Positions 1 through 7,450 of a stretch of DNA of 20,791 bases are shown here, in pieces (the first letter of the stretch is position 1; each line of letters begins with the position of its first letter). Below the pieces are notes generated by a model that worked only from the letters and a program-made list of their open reading frames with translations, did no database searches and was not told where the DNA came from. Origin of the DNA: an uncultured Christensenella sp. Lineage in GTDB: Bacteria; Bacillota; Clostridia; Christensenellales; DTU072. The translations under genes and the position numbers were made by a program. The stretch covers positions 1 through 20,791 of the forward strand of contig CAJLYQ010000033.1 in NCBI GenBank assembly GCA_905210905.1, written 5' to 3'.

Positions 1-2
1 TG

Positions 3-149
3 TGGTATCCTGAAAATTTCGGCGATTATGTGACGGCGGAAAATGCGGATGAGCATATTTCCCGGCTGTTTTCCGACGAATTTTCACGAGAATTAAAGCA
101 AGTTTTTTTGCTATTTTGGTATTGCAATTTTGTTTATTTTATTATATAA
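3..149 (+). CDS. C-terminal end of an unidentified upstream protein (partial)
   Basis: This frame is open from the left edge and stops with TAA at 147-149, giving about 48 residues that begin WYPENFGDYVTAEN. The first 30 residues are acidic and mixed, as in a real protein. The last 14 are hydrophobic and aromatic (FLLFWYCNFVYFII) and come from AT-rich DNA that also holds the next gene's promoter, so the true end may lie earlier or a frameshift may exist near position 105. The family is not recognised. A weak hairpin (AGCAA/TTGCT, 97-112) lies inside it and has no convincing U-tract. Confidence 0.35.
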   Translation, partial: WYPENFGDYVTAENADEHISRLFSDEFSRELKQVFLLFWYCNFVYFII

Positions 150-150
150 T
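122..150 (+). promoter_or_regulatory. Sigma-A promoter for the giant lipoprotein gene
   Basis: TTGCAA at 122-127 and a perfect TATAAT at 145-150 are separated by exactly 17 bp. Transcription should begin near 157. This rules out the most upstream in-frame TTG (130) as the start codon and favours TTG at 184, which has ACGGGG at 169-174 as a weak ribosome site. Confidence 0.7.
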
Positions 151-183
151 AAGTTTACTAATAAAATTACGGGGTTTTTGCAG

Positions 184-3100
184 TTGAAAAAGCGTTTGAC
201 GATTGTGCCGATAATTATAGCGATAATTATAGCGATGTTGATGGTGGCGGTCGGGTGTACCGTGCATATTCAGTATGCCGACCCCGTCGTTAAGTCCATC
301 GCCGTCGACGGCGTGAGCAAAGTCGTTTACGTTTCCGGCGACAAACTCGACATAAGCGGCGCAACGCTTATCGTTACTTACGACGACGGCAAGCATAAGT
401 CGATTCCGCTCACCGAAGATATGCTCGACGATTCGAGTTACGATATGAACGTGCCCGGCGAGCAAAAAGTAATCGTAGTTTACGAAAAAGTCAGCACCTT
501 CTTTACGATAACGATAGAAAAATGGGTTATACAATCGGTTACGCTCGGAGAAAAACCGTACGTAACGGAATACGTCGTAGGAGAAGAAATCGATCCGCGC
601 GGAGCGACGATAGAATGTAAATACGAAGGCAACAAGTACAAATTCGTGGAAGTTACTTCGGATATGTTGGAGCCGTACGACAACCAAACCGTGGGCAAAA
701 CCACGATTTACGCAACGTATTACGGGCAAAGACTGGGGTTCGAAGTGGAATTTGCGGATAAAACTCCCGTAAGTATCAAAAAAGTGGACGACGCGTCCGA
801 CAACTACGTTTTCGTAGGCAAGGGAGAAAACTTCAAACTCGACGGAATGACCGTCAAAATCGGTTACGACAACAATCAGGAAACGGCGTACGACGTTAAA
901 AAAGAACTGGAAAACGACGTGTTCGTCAGTATCGACGACAGTTCCAAACGTTCGGTCGACGCCGTTTTAATGTATTATCCGAGCGATTATAAAGAAACCT
1001 ACAAGTACCGTTTTTACGGCGTTTCCAGAGTGAGCGTCGGCGATATCGTCGAGCCGGGGCAGGAACTTGCCACCAACGAACTCGAAAGAAACGGCAAAAC
1101 CATCCCGCTCGACCCCGTTATGAGCAAAAGTTACGGCACGGTAAAAGAAATTTCCCACAACGAAGACGGCAGCAGAACGTTGACGGTAAACACGTCGGTT
1201 TCGTACGAACTTACCAGACCCGAAGTTAAACCCGGCGACGTTATAGCGGACAAAACCTTTATCGGGAATCTCGGTACGACGAGAGTATACGCCGTCGGCG
1301 GCGGAAGAGTGGCAAGCGTGGACAACGGACTCGTTACGATAAAAACCGCCCCCACGTTCACTTTCGTAAGCAACGTAAAAGAAAAGAGTTTTTCTTCAAT
1401 GGAACTTCTTTCCCTTCCCACCCCGACGAACTTCGTCGGCACGACGATAAACGATATGATAGAAGGGGATACGTTGGATAAAAGCAAAGGTTACGTCAGA
1501 GTTACGTTCGACGACGGATCGCAGGAAGAGTTCCGTATGGACGACGAGAACAATATAAAACTCGTCAACGACGGCAAAGACGTGGGCGATACTTTCTCGC
1601 TCGTACCCGGAAGAAACCGCGTACTCGTAGTTTACGGCGAAGTATTAAGCAACAGCAATTCCTTTATCGTAAGAGTCGAAAGTAAATACCCGATAGAACT
1701 TAAAATAAGCGACGGAATAAACGGCAGAACGTACTATCTCGGCGACAGAATATCCGTTGCCACGATGACGTACAGCGTAGCGTTCAACAACGGCACTACA
1801 AGCAAATCCGAGCCGATCACCGAAGATATGGTCGACGAAGGCTACTCGCTCGAATGTTCGGCGTTAAACGACAGAGCGAGCATAGCGTTCAAACTTCCCT
1901 CGAAATACGAGAAACTTCTGCCCGACGGCAATACTTATATAAAACCCGTTTGTTCGTACGCCGTCCGTCCGCAACCCGTTCAGTCGGTGGATTTCGTCGT
2001 AAAACCCGTCAAAGTTTACGTCGGACAGGCAAGCGACATCGTATATAGCGGCGCGTCGCTCGACGTGTATTACCGCAACAACACCGTGGTCAGTTACGGC
2101 TTCGGAGCAGGGTCCGAACTCGAAGTTAAATCCGTTCAGATCGACGACTGGAACGAAAGCGCAAGTTACGACTACGAAAAAGACGGAAAGGCGCGACTTT
2201 ACGTGTTTACCCTCAGAGGCGACAACAGAGAAATTCCCATAAACGAAATAGTAAGAAGAAAACATACCGGCTACGAAGCGAGAGCGACGTACGTTGACGA
2301 ATACGGCGAAGTGAGCCAAACGAGCGCGTTCTTCAAGTGGTTCAAAATCAGCGGAACGAAAATCGTTTCCGGTATAAAAATCACCGCTTTGAGAGATAAG
2401 GACGGCAAAGAATACTACAAAAAGAACTACACTCAGTACGAAGACTGGGATCTGAGCGGACTGGAAATGACCGTTACTTACAAGAACAGCGGCGGCGCGG
2501 AATCCACCGAAATTATCGACGAATTGTACCCGGAAATGATTTACGGCGGCAACACCAACACCATTGCGTCCGACGTTCAGGTCAAGTTCGCATATCTCGG
2601 AGCAATCGACGACACCACCCTTAAAATAAACGTGTCGGAAAGAAAACCGGTATCTGTCACCGTTGAAAAAACGGGCAAAACGAGATACGTAGGTAAATCG
2701 GGAATGAAACCCGACTTCTCGGAATACTCGTTTATCCTTGCCTACAACGCCGGTCCGTCGGAAAGAATATCCGGCAGTATGCTTTCTTCGATAAGCAACA
2801 AAGAAATATCTTCCGGGTTCTGGTACAGGACGTACAATTCGAGAGGAGAAGCGGTAGACAGCCTTATACAGACCGGCACGACCGTGTACGAACTCTGTTA
2901 TTCCTACCCCGATTCCTCGGCGAACAAAGGCTATTCCGTCATCACGACCGTTTCTTACAAGGAAATACTTTACCTTATGGGAAACGACCCGAACAACGTT
3001 AAAATAAGGGATTATACGCTGGAAGTAGTGGACAATACCGACAAGGTTATATCCGTTTCTTACGAACAAAACGTCGAATTCGACGGAACGACGCTTAACC

Positions 3101-5160
3101 CGACGAACGGACGCTTCCTTAACGAAGAATCGAGCATAACCGCGATATTCCCCGAAGACAACGTGCAAAACGCCCTTCCCGTGCTTGCCGAATCGGCAGT
3201 CGGCTGGGAAATAATGCTCAGCGAATACTTCAAAGGCAAGATTATCGATAAAATGCTTACCGTCGTAAGAGAAGACGCGACCGGCGCAAGAACGACCGAT
3301 TACGTTAAAATCACGCCCGCTATGCTCGACTACGACGTTTCGGACAGAACGATAGGGTACAGACGAGTTACCATAACGTATATGAACCTTAAATGCGAAG
3401 CGTTTATCTACGTATGGAGAGCGGAACTTACCGGCGCGGAAGTGGAAATCGCACCTTTGCAAAACTACATTTATACGTCGATTAACAGCGAAGACGATCT
3501 CGACCTTACCGGCGGAATTATCAGACTTACGTTTAACAAGTATACCCGCAGGGGCGAAGACGCAGGCAAAATGAATAAGTACGTCGATATGGACAGCAAA
3601 GACTTCACTTATTCCGGTTTCGTCAAAGGTTTGTATTCCAAAGAAGGGGAAAACATCACGATAAACGCCGTTTATAAAGACTTTACCGCGGAAAATCTGC
3701 GCGCAGGGTACACGATTACCGTTTACGACAGACAAGACGTGGATTTCTCGTACAATAACGTTATTTTCTTCTACGGCAACGCTTCCCCCGCTTCGTACAA
3801 TGCGAAACAAGGCATACCCGAGTTCTTCTTCCCGTCGGATATCACGCTTAATTATATAGAAAGCAAAAATCTGATTACGCTTGCGCAATACCTGTCGCTC
3901 GACGAAAAAACGAGAGAATATTACGTCCCCGTTACCGTTTATGACGAAAACGAGAAGTTTGCTCCGGTTATGTTCGTTAAAGCGAGAAAACTTAACGAAG
4001 AAGACGCGGCGACCGGCGATATACAGGAAGAAAACTATCTCGACCCGGTTTACGGCTCGTATTACGTCAAGTACGGCACTATATATATGATAGCCGAAGA
4101 AGACTACGACTTGTTCGAAGACGCGGACAAAGCGAAGTTCAGCCCCGTGCCGACTTACGGCAGACGCGGTCAACTTGTGGAAACGTTCTACGTTACCGCA
4201 GACGGAACGGTAGGCGGAGCGACGCTGAGAACCAAGATTAACGCGTACAGCGGCGTAATCGTGGATAAAATAACCGCCGAAGAATACGACGCGCTTAGCG
4301 ACGAAGAAAAAGCAGGGTACGAAGAAGAAAGCAACGTATACTTTATATTGATGTGCGTCACCGACGACAGACCGTTAAAAACGAGATTTTACGAAACGGC
4401 GAATTATGCGTTAAGACACTACGCGATAATACAAAAAGTTATCGAAGTAAGAGTGGAAGACAGCAGCGAAAACGCAAAAGTGCTGAGAGTAAGCGCGAAA
4501 AAAGAAAGCGTCGCTTATAGCGGAAACCCGTACGCGATTTACTATTTGCATAACCCCGCGCTCGACGTTATCGGCAAAGCAAAGGAAAAAGTAGAATCGG
4601 CGTATCCCGAATCGAAGAATTATATCAATTCCGTTTACCTTGCTTCGCCCAACGAGAAATATTTTGAAATCGTGATAAGGTTTACCGACAGTTACGTCGA
4701 AACGGAAGAAACGAAAACCGTCGTGGCAGAACTTTACTACGAAATATTGTCCGCACTTTTTGGCGGCGAGTTCAAAGAAGAAACGGGAGTCGAACTTTCT
4801 CACGTCAACTTCGACGGAAAAGAATGGGGCAGCGAATACGACTTTAACCCCAACGACAAAACCGCTATGGTGGAGAAACTCAAATCGAAATGGTATAACG
4901 GGATAAACGTGTTCGATAAGAGCGCGATAGAAAGCGGCGAATATAACGTTTCTTACGCCCTTACGTTCGGCGATACGAAGACGAGAAACGGCGTGTTGCA
5001 ACTGCTTGACGGCAATCTCGTTATCGGTAAGACAGTGGATGAAAACGGACGCGTAAAATACACCGTCGAGGCAGGTACGCTCTGGCACAGAAGTTATACC
5101 GTAGACCTTACGAGGGGAACGATAATCGAAGACGGCGAAAAAATAACGGTTAAAAAATAA
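184..5160 (+). CDS. Giant secreted lipoprotein with repeated bacterial Ig-like (Big_3-type) domains
   Basis: From the TTG at 184 the product is about 1,658 residues. It begins with a signal sequence: LKKR, a long hydrophobic stretch (IVPIIIAIIIAMLMVAV), then Gly-Cys, which fits a loose lipobox and suggests a lipid-anchored surface protein. Ig-like modules follow. The clearest are near residues 36-115 and 118-195, with the Big_3 signature: Y-x-x-G-(D/E)-x-(L/I)-D-x-x-G-A-x-(L/I), then a strand ending in DG, then T-(E/S)-DML. More diverged copies follow to about residue 1,200. Residues 283-389 instead carry VGDIVEPGQEL and a GGGRVASVDNG segment that resemble a barrel-sandwich (biotinyl/lipoyl-like) fold. 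Residues around 1233-1385 contain three related YxxLxxxxKxxY-type segments. No sortase signal or C-terminal membrane segment is visible. Big_3 domains generally occur in extracellular adhesion or carbohydrate-binding proteins. The specific ligand is unknown. An upstream in-frame TTG at 130 is possible but lies before the predicted transcription start. Confidence 0.8.
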   Translation: MKKRLTIVPIIIAIIIAMLMVAVGCTVHIQYADPVVKSIAVDGVSKVVYVSGDKLDISGATLIVTYDDGKHKSIPLTEDMLDDSSYDMNVPGEQKVIVVYEKVSTFFTITIEKWVIQSVTLGEKPYVTEYVVGEEIDPRGATIECKYEGNKYKFVEVTSDMLEPYDNQTVGKTTIYATYYGQRLGFEVEFADKTPVSIKKVDDASDNYVFVGKGENFKLDGMTVKIGYDNNQETAYDVKKELENDVFVSIDDSSKRSVDAVLMYYPSDYKETYKYRFYGVSRVSVGDIVEPGQELATNELERNGKTIPLDPVMSKSYGTVKEISHNEDGSRTLTVNTSVSYELTRPEVKPGDVIADKTFIGNLGTTRVYAVGGGRVASVDNGLVTIKTAPTFTFVSNVKEKSFSSMELLSLPTPTNFVGTTINDMIEGDTLDKSKGYVRVTFDDGSQEEFRMDDENNIKLVNDGKDVGDTFSLVPGRNRVLVVYGEVLSNSNSFIVRVESKYPIELKISDGINGRTYYLGDRISVATMTYSVAFNNGTTSKSEPITEDMVDEGYSLECSALNDRASIAFKLPSKYEKLLPDGNTYIKPVCSYAVRPQPVQSVDFVVKPVKVYVGQASDIVYSGASLDVYYRNNTVVSYGFGAGSELEVKSVQIDDWNESASYDYEKDGKARLYVFTLRGDNREIPINEIVRRKHTGYEARATYVDEYGEVSQTSAFFKWFKISGTKIVSGIKITALRDKDGKEYYKKNYTQYEDWDLSGLEMTVTYKNSGGAESTEIIDELYPEMIYGGNTNTIASDVQVKFAYLGAIDDTTLKINVSERKPVSVTVEKTGKTRYVGKSGMKPDFSEYSFILAYNAGPSERISGSMLSSISNKEISSGFWYRTYNSRGEAVDSLIQTGTTVYELCYSYPDSSANKGYSVITTVSYKEILYLMGNDPNNVKIRDYTLEVVDNTDKVISVSYEQNVEFDGTTLNPTNGRFLNEESSITAIFPEDNVQNALPVLAESAVGWEIMLSEYFKGKIIDKMLTVVREDATGARTTDYVKITPAMLDYDVSDRTIGYRRVTITYMNLKCEAFIYVWRAELTGAEVEIAPLQNYIYTSINSEDDLDLTGGIIRLTFNKYTRRGEDAGKMNKYVDMDSKDFTYSGFVKGLYSKEGENITINAVYKDFTAENLRAGYTITVYDRQDVDFSYNNVIFFYGNASPASYNAKQGIPEFFFPSDITLNYIESKNLITLAQYLSLDEKTREYYVPVTVYDENEKFAPVMFVKARKLNEEDAATGDIQEENYLDPVYGSYYVKYGTIYMIAEEDYDLFEDADKAKFSPVPTYGRRGQLVETFYVTADGTVGGATLRTKINAYSGVIVDKITAEEYDALSDEEKAGYEEESNVYFILMCVTDDRPLKTRFYETANYALRHYAIIQKVIEVRVEDSSENAKVLRVSAKKESVAYSGNPYAIYYLHNPALDVIGKAKEKVESAYPESKNYINSVYLASPNEKYFEIVIRFTDSYVETEETKTVVAELYYEILSALFGGEFKEETGVELSHVNFDGKEWGSEYDFNPNDKTAMVEKLKSKWYNGINVFDKSAIESGEYNVSYALTFGDTKTRNGVLQLLDGNLVIGKTVDENGRVKYTVEAGTLWHRSYTVDLTRGTIIEDGEKITVKK

Positions 5161-5192
5161 ACGACACAGATATAAACAAATAAGGAGCGATT

Positions 5193-6332
5193 ATGGCAAA
5201 AGCAATTCAACCACAAGAACCCGTAGATAATTTTAGGGATTACCTCGAAGCGACGGGAAACAGCGAAGGTCTGGACTTTATATCCGGGCTTGAAAGCGGC
5301 GGACATAAACTGACCGTGCGCGGCGCAGGCTATATAGGTTTGTTCACATTCGACTGCGTGTACGGTTACGACGTGTTCGCAAACGAAGAAAACAAACGTA
5401 AATACGCTAATTTGCTAGAAACTTCATCGGAAATCGGCTCGGCGGCGGTTACTATCGGTTACAGCATTTTGTCCGGGAGCGTACACGCGCTGGTAAAAGC
5501 GGATTCCGAATCGCTTGCGAGAGCGTATATGAAGGTGATTAACGACGAGTTCGAAAGAGTGTACGACGACGGAGCGCACTCCGTGGGATACCCGTTCAGA
5601 GCAAGGTTCGACCTTAAAAAGATAAGCGGCACGCACGCTATCTGGAACGCCCTCGGCGAGATCCACGGCTACAGCGCAATGGACGGCGAAGCCGAACCGT
5701 ATAACAGCCTTTCGTACCTTATGCGCGGAAATACGATGGCAAACCTTGTTCTCGGAATAGAACTCGGCATATCGGATATATCGTCTTTCGGAAATAAACT
5801 CGCTTCGAAAACCGTTTTCAAACCCTATAAAGCGAAAACCGGTTATGAAAAACTAAACGAAGTACTGGAAGATATGAGAAAACGCTACGTTTATCCGTAC
5901 GCAAGAGTTAAGGAAGACACCCTTGCGATGATTATGGGCGAAACGAGCGCGAGATGCGGCAAGCCGTACGCTACGGTTGCAAAAAAAATGCATTGCTACA
6001 AAGGTCGCCACGATCTTACGGTAACGACGCTGTGCTCGTTTATGATCAGAAGAAAATACACCTTTGACCAAAGCACGAATATGTTGCAACTCGGCAGCGA
6101 AAATATGAACAATCTCATTATAGAAACTCTCGCCGAACTTAACAGACTGACCGGGTATTCGTACGAATATATAGTCAAAAAGATGCTTTGCATAAGAGAT
6201 AGCGGATACGGACTTCTCGTGACCGTGTTTAAGCATTTGCACAACGCATACGGTTGGAGTTTTGCCGAACTTTGCGAAAAATACCATATCGCTCGCGACG
6301 CAATGTATATCCGTTCTTTGTGTAATTTCTAA
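5193..6332 (+). CDS. RAYT-like (REP-associated tyrosine transposase) protein with apparently inactivated HUH/Tyr site and duplicated C-terminal domain
   Basis: This 379-residue protein starts at ATG 5193, with AGGAG at 5183-5187 and 32 bp after the giant lipoprotein, so the two are probably co-transcribed. Read against the remembered RAYT/Y1 transposase pattern, residues 50-177 follow it with few gaps: a D/N-E-x-x-R-x-x-Y/F segment (65-72); TIGYSILSGSVHALVK (87-102) in place of the usual AYCLMDNHVHLLL; MKVINDEFERVY (113-124) in place of the tyrosine helix; GYPFRARF (132-139) in place of the G-H-L-F/W-Q-x-R-Y motif; and EIHGYSAMDGEAEPYNSLSY (156-175) in place of the YIHxNPVxAGL...WSS(Y) segment. 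The first HUH histidine is Ser96 (His98 is kept) and the position expected for the nucleophilic tyrosine is Phe120, so DNA cleavage looks lost. Residues 251-294 and 316-359 resemble each other at a constant offset of 65 (KKMHC and KKMLC), suggesting duplicated helical, perhaps DNA-binding, units. The family call is by eye only. If it is wrong, this is an unclassified cytoplasmic protein. Confidence 0.55.
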   Translation: MAKAIQPQEPVDNFRDYLEATGNSEGLDFISGLESGGHKLTVRGAGYIGLFTFDCVYGYDVFANEENKRKYANLLETSSEIGSAAVTIGYSILSGSVHALVKADSESLARAYMKVINDEFERVYDDGAHSVGYPFRARFDLKKISGTHAIWNALGEIHGYSAMDGEAEPYNSLSYLMRGNTMANLVLGIELGISDISSFGNKLASKTVFKPYKAKTGYEKLNEVLEDMRKRYVYPYARVKEDTLAMIMGETSARCGKPYATVAKKMHCYKGRHDLTVTTLCSFMIRRKYTFDQSTNMLQLGSENMNNLIIETLAELNRLTGYSYEYIVKKMLCIRDSGYGLLVTVFKHLHNAYGWSFAELCEKYHIARDAMYIRSLCNF

Positions 6333-6381
6333 AAAACGGCAGGTTTTTACAGAGATTATGCAGATAACGAAGCGTTCGGTA

Positions 6382-6410
6382 TTGACTAGTATTAGAAAAA
6401 ATGTTAAACT
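6382..6410 (+). promoter_or_regulatory. Sigma-A promoter for the DUF898-like gene
   Basis: TTGACT (6382-6387) and TAAACT (6405-6410) are 17 bp apart. Transcription would start about 15 nt before a strong ribosome site, GGAGG at 6421-6425, with ATG at 6432. This makes the small membrane-protein gene an independent unit. No convincing terminator is seen between it and the preceding gene. Confidence 0.65.
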
Positions 6411-6431
6411 AAATAAAGTCGGAGGTTAATA

Positions 6432-6815
6432 ATGGCTCAACTTAATAATTGCACGGTTTCTTTGACCGGTGAAATAGTAAATAAAAAACGTTCTCGTCAA
6501 AACGTAAGCAGTTTTTACGACGGAACGGCAGGAAGACACTTCTTTATGATGCTGGGCACGGCGTTGCTTGCGCTTATTCCTTTCGTAGGATTGCCGAACG
6601 CGCTTTGTATTCAAAACAGATGGAATTGCCGTCATACGCAAATAGTCGGTATGCGCCTTAGATTCGAAGGAAGAGCCGGAAATCTTCTCGGAAGACTGTT
6701 CGTCTGGGGCTTCTTCTCGGTAATAACGCTCGGAATTTATGCGCTCGTGCTTGCACCCGTAAGATATAAACAATGGGTAGCCGAACATACCATCTTCGAA
6801 GCGGTAGCACAATAA
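6432..6815 (+). CDS. Small DUF898 (YjgN)-like membrane protein
   Basis: The protein has 127 residues. Two hydrophobic segments are visible, around residues 38-58 (FFMMLGTALLALIPFVGLP) and 88-108 (LFVWGFFSVITLGIYALVLA). Between and around them lies the pattern of the DUF898/YjgN family: NRWNCRHTQIVGMRLRFEGRAG, then a membrane segment with ITLGIY, then RYKQWVAEHT. The (R/K)W...HT...G..L.F.G and TLGIY elements are the family hallmarks. Longer family members carry this unit more than once. Here there is essentially one, with a polar N-terminal tail of about 35 residues. The function of the family is not established. The gene has its own promoter, GGAGG ribosome site and terminator. Confidence 0.7.
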   Translation: MAQLNNCTVSLTGEIVNKKRSRQNVSSFYDGTAGRHFFMMLGTALLALIPFVGLPNALCIQNRWNCRHTQIVGMRLRFEGRAGNLLGRLFVWGFFSVITLGIYALVLAPVRYKQWVAEHTIFEAVAQ

Positions 6816-6836
6816 AACGAAAAATAACGACTTCAA

Positions 6837-6867
6837 AAAGAACCTTCAAAACGAAGGTTCTTTTTTT
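6837..6867 (+). terminator. Rho-independent terminator after the DUF898-like gene
   Basis: GAACCTTC (6840-6847) pairs perfectly with GAAGGTTC (6853-6860) around the loop AAAAC. The stem is extended by flanking A's and T's and followed by seven T's. It lies 22 bp after the stop codon. Confidence 0.9.
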
Positions 6868-6910
6868 ATAATAAAGCCGTCGTGTATCTAACTGCGCATT
6901 ACGCTGTAAC

Positions 6911-6962
6911 ACAAAGCCTTCCCCTTGGGGGGAAGGTGGCAATGAAGTTGACGGATGAGGGG
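6911..6962 (+). repeat. Composite palindromic repeat, copy 1, left half
   Basis: The 52 bp run from ACAAAGCCTTCCCC through GTTGACGGATGAGGGG. They contain the imperfect palindrome CCTTCCCC-TTGG-GGGGAAGG. The same block recurs at 7313-7364 and 18467-18518. In those copies it continues directly into a second module. Here the second module resumes only at 7192, so this copy appears split. Confidence 0.85.
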
Positions 6963-6970
6963 TAGATTAT

Positions 6971-7092
6971 CCGACCAAACGTTATGCGGAAATTTACTCG
7001 CGGTCAGCGAAACCGCCGACACGCGGATAAATTTTTAATCCGCATAAGTCGGACTACTAAGGAAGCGGAATGACACATTCCGCTTTTTATTT
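6971..7092 (+). ncRNA. Candidate structured RNA of unknown class, ending in an intrinsic terminator
   Basis: The stretch can fold into a long nested hairpin. CCGAC (6971-6975) pairs with GTCGG (7048-7052), TTATGCGGA (6982-6990) with TCCGCATAA (7039-7047), and AATTTA (6991-6996) approximately with TAAATT (7028-7033). The apex holds either GCGGT/ACCGC or CGCG/CGCG. A perfect terminator hairpin follows about 10 nt later. No significant open reading frame covers it and no convincing promoter was found. It matches no RNA class I can name: tmRNA, 6S, SRP RNA and RNase P were considered and do not fit. It could also be the structured end of a small mobile element. Confidence 0.4.
7063..7092 (+). terminator. 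Perfect intrinsic terminator inside the repeat island
   Basis: AAGCGGAATG (7063-7072) and CATTCCGCTT (7076-7085) form a perfect 10-bp stem with an ACA loop. The following run TTTATTTTA is consistent with a U-tract. No protein gene precedes it, so it most likely ends the structured RNA candidate. Confidence 0.75.
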
Positions 7093-7098
7093 TAGTTC

Positions 7099-7176
7099 GC
7101 AGGGGCGTTGCCCCTTGCTCGATCCCCATAAGGGCGGCACTCACGGCGCTTGTCCGCTCGTGCCGGCAAAGTGAGT
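7099..7176 (+). repeat. Two REP-like hairpins
   Basis: AGGGGC-GTT-GCCCCT (7101-7115) is a perfect short hairpin. A second, larger imperfect one has ACTCAC (7139-7144) pairing with GTGAGT (7171-7176) and a CGGC/GCCG inner stem. GC-rich hairpins without coding potential, in an island of dispersed repeats, resemble REP elements. No other copy is seen in this window. Confidence 0.4.
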
Positions 7177-7191
7177 ACCTTTGCTCGCATT

Positions 7192-7272
7192 ATAAGTAAT
7201 TACTTGTGTCGTGTGATAGGCTTATACGCGTAATGCACCTATTGCGTAAAGGGGTGCAACGTCCCACGTTGC
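7192..7272 (+). repeat. Composite palindromic repeat, copy 1, right half
   Basis: This block aligns over about 80 bp with 18523-18602. Shared blocks include GTGTCGTG, GATAG, CTTAT/CTATAT, TTGCGTAA, and the terminal palindrome GCAACGTCCCACGTTGC, which is identical in both. In the 18 kb copy this right module directly follows the left module. Here 229 bp (6963-7191) lie between them. Confidence 0.8.
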
Positions 7273-7310
7273 CCCCTTGGGGGGGGGGAGGTGTCAACGA
7301 AGCCGACCGC
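7273..7310 (+). repeat. Degenerate, truncated left module of the composite repeat
   Basis: The sequence reads C-rich, TTGG, a run of G's, AGGTGTCAACGAAGCCGACCG. It resembles the left module (CCCCTTGGGGGGAAGGTG...GAAGTTGACGG) with an expanded G run. It stops just before the next copy begins at about 7313, as if a later copy had replaced its right part. Confidence 0.55.
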
Positions 7311-7312
7311 AA

Positions 7313-7450
7313 CACAAGCCTTCCCCTTGGGGGGAAGGTGGCAATGAAGTTGACGGATGAGGGGTTGACAACGCGATAAACTTTTGTCGTGCGACAAACT
7401 TATATAAGCACTACACTTGTTGCGTAATGAGATGCAACGCTCGGCGTTGC
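7313..7450 (+). repeat. Composite palindromic repeat, copy 2 (full length)
   Basis: About 138 bp align end to end with 18467-18602. The left module is CCTTCCCCTTGG...GGATGAGGGG, followed by GATAAA, TGTCGTGCGA, TATATAAGCA and ACACTTGTTGCGTAATG, and then the terminal GCAAC...GTTGC palindrome. The palindrome core here is GCTCGGC, while copies 1 and 3 have GTCCCAC. The right end continues into a 31-bp tandem array. Confidence 0.85.

Noticed and set aside
130..183. Upstream TTG start (130) for the lipoprotein
   Set aside because: It precedes the predicted transcription start (about 157) and would place an extra 18 residues before the signal peptide.
1864..4173. 769-codon open frame on the minus strand, opposite the giant lipoprotein
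   Set aside because: It lies wholly antisense to a clearly coding frame with Ig-like repeats. The composition is Arg/Phe/Val-rich and without domains, and it has no ribosome site. Stop codons are rare on that strand because of sense codon choice.
6971..7092. SRP, 6S, tmRNA or RNase P RNA
   Set aside because: The conserved cores of these RNAs are absent, and the length and fold do not match.
6963..7191. Insertion sequence
   Set aside because: There is no transposase frame and no clear terminal repeats or target duplication could be seen. At most it is a small non-autonomous segment.
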